NCBI RefSeq assembly: GCF_000832305.1
Contig: NZ_CP010536.1
Coordinates: forward strand, 1,054,001-1,118,000
From: Cupriavidus basilensis
GTDB taxonomy: Bacteria; Pseudomonadota; Gammaproteobacteria; Burkholderiales; Burkholderiaceae
Reading direction: 5' to 3'
DNA length: 64,000 nt
This document shows positions 9,871 through 18,169 of this stretch, one piece after another. The notes beneath the pieces are model-generated. The model did no database searches. It worked only from the letters and a program-made list of their open reading frames with translations, and was not told the origin of the DNA. Both the position numbers and the translations under genes were made by a program. Every line of letters begins with the position of its first letter. The stretch's first letter is position 1.

Positions 9871-10148
9871 GTCTGGGCGCCGGCGCGCGCCTCGGCCTGC
9901 CGCAACACGTGCGCGGGCAGGCGCCTGAGGATGAAGTGCACCGCCAGCGGGATCAGCACCACATCGTCCATCAGGCCAAGGCCGGGGATGAAGTCGGGAA
10001 TCAGGTCAATGGGCGAAATGGCATACAGCACCAGGCCTAGCGCGGCCGGCTTCAACCAGCGTGGGGCGTCGGGATGGCGAAGCGCGTACCACAGCAGGCG
10101 GCCGTCGCGGCGCACCAGGGTCCACAGTGCCGAGAATCGTTTCCACAT
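9855..10148 (-). CDS. YkvA-family (DUF1232) membrane protein
   Basis: A 97-residue protein with the DUF1232 core: a hydrophobic helix followed by SPIDLIPDFIPGLGLMDD, the almost invariant family signature, then a second hydrophobic segment and a basic tail. It is probably a small inner-membrane protein; no function is established. AGGAGGCCCCTC precedes ATG 10148. It is monocistronic and convergent with the quinone reductase. Confidence 0.9.
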   Translation of the reverse strand: MWKRFSALWTLVRRDGRLLWYALRHPDAPRWLKPAALGLVLYAISPIDLIPDFIPGLGLMDDVVLIPLAVHFILRRLPAHVLRQAEARAGAQTVRAR

Positions 10149-10336
10149 GAGGGGCCTCCTTCACTTTCCACAAATGCCAAGCGGCGCGGGCGATGGCGCC
10201 ACTCGCAGATAGCTTGGGCCAATCTTCGGCGCTTCAAGTTCCGCGGGGCGTTCAGGTGGGGGAGGGGTGACCCGAACGACATCCGGTGACGGACGTGCAG
10301 GGCAGGTGGCGGGGCGCGAGAAGCACCACGCCATCG

Positions 10337-10369
10337 TGCCGGCAGCGCTGCGAGCGCAGGCTGCCGGCA
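10337..10369. terminator. Strong hairpin downstream of bmpA-type gene
   Basis: TGCCGGCAGC (10337-10346) pairs with GCTGCCGGCA (10360-10369), and the interior CTGCG/CGCAG can extend the stem. It sits just past the stop of the BMP lipoprotein gene, as a transcript 3' stabiliser or terminator would. No U tract follows on either strand. Confidence 0.5.
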
Positions 10370-10391
10370 ACCGCTAAACCGGCGCTGGTGA

Positions 10392-11537
10392 TCAGCCCGG
10401 GATCTTGCCTTCCACGCCTTCGACGTAGAACTTGACGCCGTGCAGGAAGCCGTCGTCGGCTGCCTGGTCCTTGGCCAGCTGTTCCTTGCCGGTGTTGTCC
10501 TTGAGCGGACCCTTCCAGATCGGAGCCGAGCCGTCGGCGATGCCCTTCTTGCGCTCTTCCACCAGTGCCTTCACGTCATCCGGCACCACGGCGTTGAAGC
10601 CCTTCAGGTCGATCATGCCTTCCTTGACGCCCCACCACGTGGTGCCGTTCTTCCACTGGTTAGCCAGCACGTCGCCGACCACCTTGTTGTAGTAGACGCC
10701 CCACGAGATCACCGAGGCGGCCAGGTGGGCCTTCTCGCCGAACTTGCTCATGTCGCTGTCCCAGCCGAATGCGTACACGCCCTTTTCCTGTGCGGTCTGC
10801 ACGACGGCGGCGGAGTCGGTGTTCTGCATCAGCATGTCCACGCCCTGGCCGATCAGCGTGGTAGCGGCTTCGCGCTCCTTGCCCGGATCAAACCACTTGT
10901 TCACCCACACCACCTTGACGGTGGCCTTGGGGTTGACGCTGCGCGCACCGATGGTGAACGAGTCGATGTTGCGGATCACCTCGGGGATGGGCACCGACGC
11001 CACCACGCCCATCTTGCCGGTCTTGCTCATCTTGCCGGCGACCACACCAGCCAGGTATGCGCCTTCATAGGTGCGCACGTCGTACTGGGCCAGGTTGTCG
11101 GCGGTCTTGAAGCCGGTGGCGTGCTCGAACTTCACGTCCGGGAATTCCTTGGCGACCTTGAGCATCGATTCCATGTAACCGAAGCTGGTGCCGAAGATGA
11201 CCTTGTTGCCTTGCCCGGCGAGATCGCGGAACACGCGCTCGGCATCGGCGGCGGATTCGGGCACGTTCTCGACGAAGGACGTCTTCACCTTGTCGCCGTA
11301 TTTTTCTTCCACGGCCTTGCGGCCGGCATCATGGGCGTAGGTCCAGCCGGCATCGCCGACCGGGCCGATGTAGACGAAGGCGACCTTGAGCGGCTCGGCC
11401 TTTTGCTCGGCGGCGGGAGCGGAGGCCGGAGCCGCGCTTTCCGCCGGCTTTTCGGCTTCTTTCTTGCCGCAGCCCGCGAGAGCCAGCACGGCGGTGGCAG
11501 CCAGTGCGGCGAGGGTTTTCCTGCGCGTGACGATCAT
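10392..11537 (-). CDS. BMP-family substrate-binding lipoprotein (nucleoside-type)
   Basis: A 381-residue lipoprotein of the Bmp/PnrA/Med family, the binding protein of nucleoside ABC importers. The signal peptide ends with lipobox LALAGC near residue 23, followed by an Ala/Glu-rich linker. The core opens KVAFVYIGPVGDAGWTY and keeps GTSFGYM and MQNTDSAA, typical of purine-nucleoside binders. AAGGAG precedes ATG 11537. It is the promoter-distal gene of a four-gene cluster with two permeases and a double ATPase, separated from them by 182 bases with its own candidate signals. Confidence 0.93.
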   Translation of the reverse strand: MIVTRRKTLAALAATAVLALAGCGKKEAEKPAESAAPASAPAAEQKAEPLKVAFVYIGPVGDAGWTYAHDAGRKAVEEKYGDKVKTSFVENVPESAADAERVFRDLAGQGNKVIFGTSFGYMESMLKVAKEFPDVKFEHATGFKTADNLAQYDVRTYEGAYLAGVVAGKMSKTGKMGVVASVPIPEVIRNIDSFTIGARSVNPKATVKVVWVNKWFDPGKEREAATTLIGQGVDMLMQNTDSAAVVQTAQEKGVYAFGWDSDMSKFGEKAHLAASVISWGVYYNKVVGDVLANQWKNGTTWWGVKEGMIDLKGFNAVVPDDVKALVEERKKGIADGSAPIWKGPLKDNTGKEQLAKDQAADDGFLHGVKFYVEGVEGKIPG

Positions 11538-11559
11538 GATTTCTCCTTGAAATGACCGG

Positions 11560-11572
11560 GGTACTGAGTACC
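11560..11572. promoter_or_regulatory. 13-bp palindrome ahead of the BMP lipoprotein gene
   Basis: GGTACTGAGTACC is perfectly palindromic around the central G and lies about 22 bases upstream of the BMP start, next to its ribosome site. A repressor operator is possible; no regulator gene is adjacent. Confidence 0.35.
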
Positions 11573-11645
11573 GATGTTTTGATTAAGGTTGCAACTGTGG
11601 CTCTGAGCTACGAGGGGTTGAAGCCTGAAGTCTCTGACGGACTTT

Positions 11646-11689
11646 ATAAAAGCAAAAACAAAAACAGAAAGCGCGGCGCTGCCCAGCGC
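11646..11689 (-). terminator. Possible attenuating terminator between permease and BMP gene
   Basis: Read on the minus strand, GCGCT/AGCGC (11676-11689) forms a short stem, then a T-rich tract follows (complement of 11646-11670). It would let part of the upstream transcript end before the binding-protein gene. Confidence 0.4.
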
Positions 11690-11719
11690 GGCGCCGGGCA
11701 GGCACGGCCACAGCATCGG

Positions 11720-12640
11720 TCAGGCGGCACCCGGGCGGAACGGCTTGCCCAGCGAGGCCGGCATGTTCAGACGGATCCACGCTGGGTTGCGCGAGATCAG
11801 CGCCAGCACGACGATGGTCGCGGCATAGGGCAGCATCGACAGGATCTGCGACGGCACCGATACACCAATGCCCTGCAGGTAGAACTGCAGGATGGTGACG
11901 CCGCCGAACAGCCAGGCTCCGGCCCAGACGCGGCCCGGGCGCCAGGTGGCGAAGGTGGTCAGCGCCAGCGCGATCCAGCCACGGCCGGCCACCAGGTTTT
12001 CCACCCACATCGGCGTGTACACCAGCGACAGGTAGGCGCCGGCCAGCCCGCAGCAGGCGCCGCCGAACAACAGCGCGCCAAAGCGGATCAGGCGCACCGG
12101 ATAGCCCAGCGCATGCGCGGATTCCGGCGATTCGCCGATCGCGCGCAGCGTCAGCCCCGCGCGCGTGCGAAACAGGAACCACATGATGGCGCCGCACAGG
12201 AACAGGCTGAAATACACCATCCAGTGCTGCTGGAAGAAGGCCGGCCCGAAGAACGGAATATCGGCCAGCCAGGGAATCGACTTGGCCTGCGACGGCATCG
12301 CAAAGCCAACAAAGCGCTGGCCCATGAATGCCGACAGCCCGGTGCCGAAGATCGACAGCGCCAGGCCGGTGGCGACCTGGTTGGTGGCCAGCACCAGCGC
12401 CAGCCACGAGAACAGCGTGGCCATCAGCATGCCAGCCAGCGCGCCGGCGGCAAAGCCGATCAGCGGCGACTGGGTCTGGTAGCCGACCATGAAGCCGAAC
12501 GCGGCGGCGACCAGCATCATGCCTTCGGCGCCCAGGTTGAGCACGCCGGCGCGTTCGTTGATGAGCAAGCCAAGCGCCGCCAGTAGCAACGGCGTGCCGG
12601 CGTTGATCGCGGTGGCGATAAGAGGGGCGAGTTGTTCCAT
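11720..12640 (-). CDS. Nucleoside-type ABC transporter permease (second)
   Basis: A 306-residue inner-membrane permease of the branched-chain/ribose permease superfamily, NupC/YufQ-like. It has about eight to ten hydrophobic segments and the conserved start region ATAINAGTPLLLAALGLLINERAG, then NLGAEGMMLVAA. It partners with the permease at 12657 and the double ATPase at 13750; the gap to the former is only 16 bases. The substrate is inferred from the BMP receptor as a nucleoside or purine. Confidence 0.92.
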   Translation of the reverse strand: MEQLAPLIATAINAGTPLLLAALGLLINERAGVLNLGAEGMMLVAAAFGFMVGYQTQSPLIGFAAGALAGMLMATLFSWLALVLATNQVATGLALSIFGTGLSAFMGQRFVGFAMPSQAKSIPWLADIPFFGPAFFQQHWMVYFSLFLCGAIMWFLFRTRAGLTLRAIGESPESAHALGYPVRLIRFGALLFGGACCGLAGAYLSLVYTPMWVENLVAGRGWIALALTTFATWRPGRVWAGAWLFGGVTILQFYLQGIGVSVPSQILSMLPYAATIVVLALISRNPAWIRLNMPASLGKPFRPGAA

Positions 12641-12656
12641 GTCTTGGGGGTTCCGC

Positions 12657-13757
12657 TCAGGCGGCCTTGGCGCGCCAGCGCAGGCGGTTGTCGATCAGCG
12701 TATCGCTGGCCAGCAGGAAGAACAGCAGCATGCCCTGGAACACCGAGCCCAGCGCCGAAGGCAGGCCCAGGCGCGACTGAGCCATTTCGCCGCCGATATA
12801 GAACAGCGACATGACGATGCCGCCGAACACGGTGCCCACCGGATGCAGGCGGCCCACGAAGGCCACGATGATCGCGGTGAAGCCGTAGCCGGGCGAGATC
12901 GAGGGCAGTAACTGGCCGATCGGGCCCGTGACTTCGAACGCGCCCGCCAGGCCGGCGGTGCCGCCGGAGATCATCAGTGCGCTCCACAGTGAACGGCGCG
13001 CCGAGAAGCCGGCATAGCGCGCCGCCGCCGGGGCGGTGCCGCCCACCTGCAGGCGGTAGCCCGCGAAGCTGCGGAAGATGAAAACGGTCATCAGCACCAC
13101 CAGCACCAGCATCACCACAAAGCCCGCGTGCAGGCGCGAGCCCGACATCAGGTTGGGCAGCAGGAACTCGGAGGAGAACACCTTGGACTGCGGGAAGTTC
13201 ATGCCGTTGGGATCCTTCAGCGGCCCATTGACCACGTACAGCATCAACTGCTGCGCGATATAGGTCAGCATCAGTGACACCAGGATCTCGTTGGCGTTGA
13301 ACTTGTCCTTGAGCGCGGCGGTGAGCGATGCCCAGAACATGCCGCCGGCCACGCCGGCCAGCGAGGCCAGCACCAGCACCACGGTGCCGTTCACGCCATG
13401 GCCCGGCACATCGAAGTACAAGACGGTGGCGCCGGCGAAGATGCCGCCGACGATGAGCTGGCCATCCGCGCCGATGTTCCAGATATTGGCGCGATAGCAC
13501 ACGGAAAGCCCGAGCGCGCACAGTACCAGCGGCACGGTCTTGAGCAGCACTTCGCCGATGGCGCGGCGGTCTTTGAGCGGGTCGATCAGGAACACCTTGA
13601 GCGCGGCCACCGGATCCTTGCCGAGCAGCAGGAACAGCAGCGCGCCGAAGGCCAGCGTCAAGGCCAGCGCGATGAAGGGCGAGGCATAGGCCATGCGGCG
13701 CGAGGGCAACCCGCGCGGTGCCAGCGACAGTGGCGAGCGAGGGAGGAAATCAGCCAT
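12657..13757 (-). CDS. Nucleoside-type ABC transporter permease (first)
   Basis: A 366-residue permease, NupB/YufP-like. It has an N-terminal cytoplasmic tail, then a run of about nine hydrophobic helices with NIGADGQLIVGGIFAG and NANEILVSLMLTYIAQQ as family landmarks. Its start overlaps the end of the ATPase gene by 8 bases, so the two are translationally coupled. It forms the membrane channel with the 11720 product. Confidence 0.93.
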   Translation of the reverse strand: MADFLPRSPLSLAPRGLPSRRMAYASPFIALALTLAFGALLFLLLGKDPVAALKVFLIDPLKDRRAIGEVLLKTVPLVLCALGLSVCYRANIWNIGADGQLIVGGIFAGATVLYFDVPGHGVNGTVVLVLASLAGVAGGMFWASLTAALKDKFNANEILVSLMLTYIAQQLMLYVVNGPLKDPNGMNFPQSKVFSSEFLLPNLMSGSRLHAGFVVMLVLVVLMTVFIFRSFAGYRLQVGGTAPAAARYAGFSARRSLWSALMISGGTAGLAGAFEVTGPIGQLLPSISPGYGFTAIIVAFVGRLHPVGTVFGGIVMSLFYIGGEMAQSRLGLPSALGSVFQGMLLFFLLASDTLIDNRLRWRAKAA

Positions 13758-15339
13758 GGTGCACGGCCTCCTCTTGTTCGCGCCGGCCGCCTGGCCCGCC
13801 TTCCCAAAGACCGCTCATCCACAGGCCCACCTGCTCTCGCGTGGCGTCCCGCGTTGGAATCGACGGCGACAACCGGCCCTTGGCAATCACGTGCAGGCGA
13901 TCGCAGATGGCGAACAGTTCGTCCAGTTCTTCCGACACCACCAGCAATGCGCAGCCGGTGGCCTTGAGCGCCAGCAGCTCGTTGTGGATCTGCGCCGCGG
14001 CGCCCACATCCACGCCCCAGGTCGGCTGGGCCACGATCAGTACCTTCGGGCCGCTTTCGATCTCGCGGCCGACGATGAATTTCTGCAGGTTGCCGCCCGA
14101 CAGGCTCTTGGCCAGCGCGTGGGGCCCGCTGGCCTTCACGCGCAAGCGCGCGATCACGGCCTGCGCCAGGCCTGCGGCGGCCTTGGGCGAAATCATGCCG
14201 CGCTGCACATAGGGCGCGGACTGGTGCGAAAGCAGGATATTCGCGGCCAGGCTCATGCCCGGCACGGCGCCACGGCCGAGGCGTTCCTCGGGCACGAAGG
14301 CCAGCCCGGCACGGCGCCGCTGGCGCGCGTCCAGCTTGCCCACCGGTTTGTTGTCCAGCGTGATGGCATCGCGCGCGGCGCGCACATCCTCGCCCGACAG
14401 CGCCGCCAGCAATTCCTGCTGGCCGTTGCCGGACACGCCGGCGATGCCAACGATCTCGCCGGCGCGCAGGTCCAGCGAAATGCCGGCAAGTTCCGTCGCG
14501 AACGCATGCGAGCGCGGCAGCGAGAGTTCGCGCACCGCCAGCCGGCAGACGCCAGGCTCGGTCTGCACGCGTGCCTCGCGCGGCGGCTCGCCGCCGATCA
14601 TCAGGCGCGACAGCGAGGCCGCGCTTTCCTGGCGCGGATCGCACACGCCGGTGACTCGGCCCATGCGCATCACGGTGGCGCTATGGCAAAGCTCGCGGAT
14701 CTCGTCGAGCTTGTGGCTGATGTAGAGGATGCTGGTGCCTTCCGCCGCCAGCTGGCGCAGCGTGATGAAGAGGGTTTGCACCGCTTGCGGCGTCAGCACG
14801 GAAGTCGGCTCGTCCAGGATCAGCAGTTGCGGCTTGGCCAACAGCGCCCGCACGATTTCCACGCGCTGGCGCTCGCCGACCGACAAGGTGTGCACATGGC
14901 GGTTCGGCTCCAGCGGCAGGCCATAGCGCAGGGCGGTTTCGCGGATCTGCTCGGCCAGCTGCTTCATATTGGTGCCCGCATGCGGGCTGCCGGCGGCCGT
15001 CTTGCTGCCCCGGGGCAGGCCAAGGGCTATGTTCTCGGCCACGGTCAGCGTGTCGAACAGCGAAAAATGCTGGAACACCATCGCGATGCCCAGGTTCCGT
15101 GCGTCGTGCGGATTGTGGATCGCGGCGCGCGCACCGTTGAAGTGCATGTCGCCGGCATCCGGCTTGACCGCGCCAAAGATGATTTTCATCAGGGTGGACT
15201 TGCCGGCGCCGTTCTCGCCGAGCACGGCGTGGATTTCGCCGGGGGCGACGACGAGGGACACGTCGTCGTTGGCGGTCACGCCGGGGTAGCGCTTGCTGAT
15301 ATGGGCAAGCGCCAGCCTTGGGGTTGTGCTTAAGGTCAC
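13750..15339 (-). CDS. Nucleoside-type ABC transporter ATPase, two ABC domains
   Basis: A fused double ATPase of the YufO/NupA/RbsA type, 529 residues from the GTG at 15339 (542 if an upstream TTG is used). Domain 1 has Walker A GENGAGKST, signature LSVGERQRVEI and Walker B LLILDEPT. Domain 2 keeps a VSGNGQQE-like loop and the signature LSGGNLQK, but its Walker A is degenerate and its Walker B reads LIVAQPTWG, with Gln for the usual acidic residue, as in other sugar/nucleoside importers. I prefer the GTG because homology begins just after it. It is the first gene of the operon. Confidence 0.9.
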   Translation of the reverse strand: MTLSTTPRLALAHISKRYPGVTANDDVSLVVAPGEIHAVLGENGAGKSTLMKIIFGAVKPDAGDMHFNGARAAIHNPHDARNLGIAMVFQHFSLFDTLTVAENIALGLPRGSKTAAGSPHAGTNMKQLAEQIRETALRYGLPLEPNRHVHTLSVGERQRVEIVRALLAKPQLLILDEPTSVLTPQAVQTLFITLRQLAAEGTSILYISHKLDEIRELCHSATVMRMGRVTGVCDPRQESAASLSRLMIGGEPPREARVQTEPGVCRLAVRELSLPRSHAFATELAGISLDLRAGEIVGIAGVSGNGQQELLAALSGEDVRAARDAITLDNKPVGKLDARQRRRAGLAFVPEERLGRGAVPGMSLAANILLSHQSAPYVQRGMISPKAAAGLAQAVIARLRVKASGPHALAKSLSGGNLQKFIVGREIESGPKVLIVAQPTWGVDVGAAAQIHNELLALKATGCALLVVSEELDELFAICDRLHVIAKGRLSPSIPTRDATREQVGLWMSGLWEGGPGGRREQEEAVHHG

Positions 15340-15771
15340 TGAGGCGGCTCGAGTTGTTATGGCAGCAACGTGGATCAATGTTCGTTATGTATCGGGCAGC
15401 ACCTGCTGCAGTGCGTGGGGCAGGATCGCCGTTACGCATTGCAGCAACCATCATTGGGCGGTGATGCCGTTTATTAACCGTGGATTATATAAGTGTGTGG
15501 GGTTCGGACGACCTGGCCAGGCCAGTTTTCTCGGCCCCACAACGGATACAAGCAGGTTGCAAGTCGCATGCCGGGCATTTTCGGCGGCTGCGTGGAAGGC
15601 CGGGCCGCCGAGGGCGGCCAGCATGGCCGATTTGCGCGAAACTGGCGTGCAGTTTGCGAAAAGCGTGGGGGAGTCGCGAAGGGAGAGGGCCGGGGCCGGG
15701 GCCGGGGCCGGGCGCCCCGGGCAATGCCGGAATGGGGCAGCGCAATGCCGCCCCAGATGGCTCACAGCTTG
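15340..15771. other. Gene-free stretch with G-rich repeat and probable nup promoter
   Basis: A 432-base gap. The side near 15475-15490 is AT-rich (TTATTAACC... GGATTATATAAG), the likely promoter of the nucleoside-transporter operon on the minus strand. The side near 15690 holds a GGGGCC tandem repeat. Open frames here have poor codon character and no recognisable family. Confidence 0.5.
15687..15712 (+). repeat. GGGGCC hexanucleotide tandem repeat (G-quadruplex-like)
   Basis: Five guanine runs (15687-15689, 15692-15695, 15698-15701, 15704-15707, 15710-15712) are each separated by CC or C/CC. The spacing fits a G-quadruplex on the plus strand. It lies between the pirin stop and the nucleoside operon. 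Confidence 0.75.
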
Positions 15772-16710
15772 TCAGGCGCCGTTGCTGAGCGCGATCTGGT
15801 TGAAGCGGCCTTCGCGGAAATCGGCCAGGGTCTGGTAGATCTCCTCCTGGGTGTTCATCACGAACGGCCCATACTGCACGATCGGCTCGCCCAGCGGCTT
15901 GCCCGCGATCAGCAGGAAGCGCGCATCGGCCGTGGCCGTGACATTGACCCCGTCAGCGCCGGCGGCGTTGTCCAGCACACCCATGCGCTGCGCTTCCAGC
16001 ACGGCGGCGTTGCTGCCCGCGCCAACCGCGATCTCGCCGCGATAGGTGTACAGGAAGGCGTTATGCCCTTGCGGCAGCGCTTGCGAGAAGGTCTGCCCCG
16101 CCGGCAGCGAGACGTCCAGGTAGAGCGGCTCCGTGACCGGGCGCGTGACCGCGCCAGCCACCCCGTGCGAGGCGCCCGCCAGCACGCGCACGGTGGCGCC
16201 GCCCGGCAGCGCTACCGTGGGCACGGCGGCGGCCGGCAGGTCCCGGTACCAGGGCGCCGTCATCTTGTCCGCGGCGGGCAGGTTCAGCCACAACTGGAAG
16301 CCTTCCATGCGGCCGTCTTCCTGCTCGGGCATCTCCGAGTGCACCACGCCGGCGCCGGCCACCATCCACTGGGCGCCGCCGTTTTCCAGCAGGCCCTCGT
16401 TGCCGGCGCTGTCGCGATGGCGCATGCGGCCGGCCAGCATATAGGTGATGGTCTCGAAGCCGCGGTGCGGGTGGTCGGGGAAGCCGCCAATATAGTCGTC
16501 GCGGCTATCGGTGCCAAACGCGTCCAGCATCAGGAACGGGTCCAGGCGGCGCTGCAGGTTCTGCGTGAGCACGCGGGTGAGCTTGACACCGGCGCCGTCC
16601 GAGGTGGCGATGCCGCGCACCACGCGGTCGACCGCGCGTGAGCGCTGCACGGTTTCCGTGGCGGTGGCCGGGACGGTGGGGGTGGTAGGGCTGGCCGTGT
16701 GTTGTTCCAT
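15772..16710 (-). CDS. Pirin-family protein (cupin)
   Basis: A 312-residue two-cupin protein of the pirin family. The N-terminal domain carries the metal-binding motif DHPHRGFETITYML plus MVAGAGVVHSEMPE, giving the three His and one Glu of the metal site. Bacterial pirins are quercetin dioxygenases or regulators of central metabolism; which applies here is not visible. The frame stays open far upstream, but CAGGAG ahead of ATG 16710 (MEQHTASPTT) decides the start. An eight-G run 20 bases upstream is noted separately. Confidence 0.93.
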   Translation of the reverse strand: MEQHTASPTTPTVPATATETVQRSRAVDRVVRGIATSDGAGVKLTRVLTQNLQRRLDPFLMLDAFGTDSRDDYIGGFPDHPHRGFETITYMLAGRMRHRDSAGNEGLLENGGAQWMVAGAGVVHSEMPEQEDGRMEGFQLWLNLPAADKMTAPWYRDLPAAAVPTVALPGGATVRVLAGASHGVAGAVTRPVTEPLYLDVSLPAGQTFSQALPQGHNAFLYTYRGEIAVGAGSNAAVLEAQRMGVLDNAAGADGVNVTATADARFLLIAGKPLGEPIVQYGPFVMNTQEEIYQTLADFREGRFNQIALSNGA

Positions 16711-16964
16711 GATCGATCTCCTGTTGGTTGGGGGGGGCGGCAATGGCGCGCGGCCCCGATGGCTACCCTCGTAATTTAAGGGTTTGGGCCAGAACCGGTA
16801 GAGGCCAACCGGGCAAAAGATTGTTCTGCCCATGGTACGGCTGGTCCCTCGACGCGCCTCAATTCTGGAACAACGCGAGTGGCGCCGGGATACCGGGCGA
16901 AGCCTGATAAATACGGCCGGAATACGGGCGGAAAGTGGCGCGAAAGCGCGGAGAAGGCGTGATG

Positions 16965-16993
16965 ATGACAAGATCGCTGTAATTGGGTATAAT
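16965..16993 (+). promoter_or_regulatory. Near-consensus sigma-70 promoter for the osmoprotectant operon or an RNA
   Basis: The -35 box ATGACA (16965-16970, five of six matches) is separated by exactly 17 bases from a perfect TATAAT (16988-16993). Transcription would start near 17000. It is the best sigma-70 match I noticed in the window. Confidence 0.75.
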
Positions 16994-16999
16994 AGCGCT

Positions 17000-17125
17000 C
17001 TCGTTGTCATCCGATGCCGCATAATCAAATTGAGTGGGCAGGGCCCGGCAGGCGCTTCTGAGTGCCGCCACAACCCCTTGCTTGCCCAAGCGTGGCACCG
17101 GCCGATTGATCCGGCGGCGCGTCGG
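17000..17125 (+). ncRNA. Candidate structured leader or small RNA
   Basis: Starting at the predicted transcription start, CCGATGCCGC (17011-17020) can pair with GCGGC-GC-GTCGG (17114-17125). Inside that, ATCAA pairs with TTGAT, GGGCA with TGCCC, and GGCAGGCGC with GTGCCGCC around a six-base loop. The result is a rod-like fold of about 115 nt. It could be a 5' leader of the transporter operon or an independent RNA. I recognise no Rfam family. The pairing was found by eye and has no covariation support. Confidence 0.4.
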
Positions 17126-17415
17126 AACCACCAAATTTGCGCTGCCACTGGCCTCCCGTTCCTGCATCTTGCAGCGGGTTGCGCCGCTTCCGGGACTCCC
17201 GCCCTTACCGGCACGGTGTCCCTTCAATTGGGTTTCCCGCTCTCCAGCGTGAAACCCGGCGTCCGTCCACCGGCTCATCTGCCGGTCATGGCGGGCAAGG
17301 CAATCTAGTCAGGGCCGGCGGGCCCCCATTTGCACCCGCCTGAGCCCACTTTGTTCGTCCGTCAATCCGGATGTGGTTTCTCGTGCCCACATCTGGCATG
17401 CGGACAGAGGGGAAT

Positions 17416-18132
17416 ATGTCCAAGCAATCCGTACAGGCGCTGGCCTGGGGATGTCTCACGCTCGCTGCGCTGGCCGCTCTGATCACCTGGATTGGCGTGG
17501 ATGTCATCCTGCAATATCAGGACCGCCTGTGGTACGACGTTGCCGACCACCTGCGCCTGGTGGCGTGGTCGATGGCGCTGGCGCTGGTCACTGGCATCCC
17601 GGCTGGCATCGGCCTGAGCCGCCCTTGCATGCGCCGCTGGGCCGACCGCCTGATGCAGGTCTTCAATATCGGCAACACCGTGCCATCGCTGGCGGTGCTG
17701 GCGCTGGCCCTGGCCGTGCTCGGCATTGGCGAGCGTCCCGCCATCCTGGCGCTGTGGCTGGCTTCGCTGCTGCCGATCGTGCGCAATACCTGCGAGGGCT
17801 TGCTCGGCGTTTCCCCGGCACTGACCGAGGCCGCGCGCGGCCTTGGCATGACCGCCATGCAGCGCCTGTTCCGGGTCGAGCTGCCCAACGCGCTGCCGGT
17901 GATCCTGGCGGGCGTGCGCATCAGCCTGGTGATCAATGTCGGCACGGTGCCGCTGTCCTTCCTGATCGGCGCCAACAGCCTGGGCGAATTGATTTTTCCC
18001 GGCATCTACCTGAACAACCAGCCCCTGCTGTTGCTGGGCGCCGCGGCCACAGCGCTGCTGGCGCTCGCCCTCGATGGCCTGTTTGCCGCTGCCGGTTATT
18101 GCTACCTGCGCCGCCGCGGGCTGGCACGCTAA
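17416..18132 (+). CDS. Osmoprotectant ABC transporter permease (OsmW/OpuCB-like)
   Basis: A 238-residue inner-membrane permease with about six helices and the EAA-type loop EAARGLGMTAMQRLFRVELP, followed by NALPVILAGVRISLVIN, typical of glycine betaine/choline importers (OpuC, YehW/OsmW). The ATG at 17416 follows GAGGGGAAT; a 15-codon upstream extension lacks support. It is the first gene of a four-gene unit: permease, binding protein, permease, ATPase. Confidence 0.92.
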   Translation: MSKQSVQALAWGCLTLAALAALITWIGVDVILQYQDRLWYDVADHLRLVAWSMALALVTGIPAGIGLSRPCMRRWADRLMQVFNIGNTVPSLAVLALALAVLGIGERPAILALWLASLLPIVRNTCEGLLGVSPALTEAARGLGMTAMQRLFRVELPNALPVILAGVRISLVINVGTVPLSFLIGANSLGELIFPGIYLNNQPLLLLGAAATALLALALDGLFAAAGYCYLRRRGLAR

Positions 18133-18169
18133 GGCGCGCAGGGGCGCACCGAACATGAAGGAGAACCCG

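Larger units (their letters stand above)
16711..17415. other. 705-base divergent gap: promoter, long leader and hairpins
   Basis: The left part should hold the pirin promoter on the minus strand. A consensus sigma-70 promoter pointing right lies at 16965-16993. From its expected start near 17000, about 415 bases of untranslated leader precede the first transporter gene. The leader contains a foldable segment (17011-17125) and, just before the ribosome site, a hairpin pairing GGATGTGG with CCACATCT (about 17372-17396). Open frames within look like shadows. Confidence 0.6.

Noticed and set aside
15340..15771. Purine riboswitch for the nucleoside-transporter operon
   Set aside because: I looked for the conserved purine-aptamer junction sequences and saw none.
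17000..17180. 6S RNA or 4.5S RNA as identity of the structured leader
   Set aside because: The rod-like fold is suggestive, but I could not find the sequence hallmarks I know for either; left unnamed.
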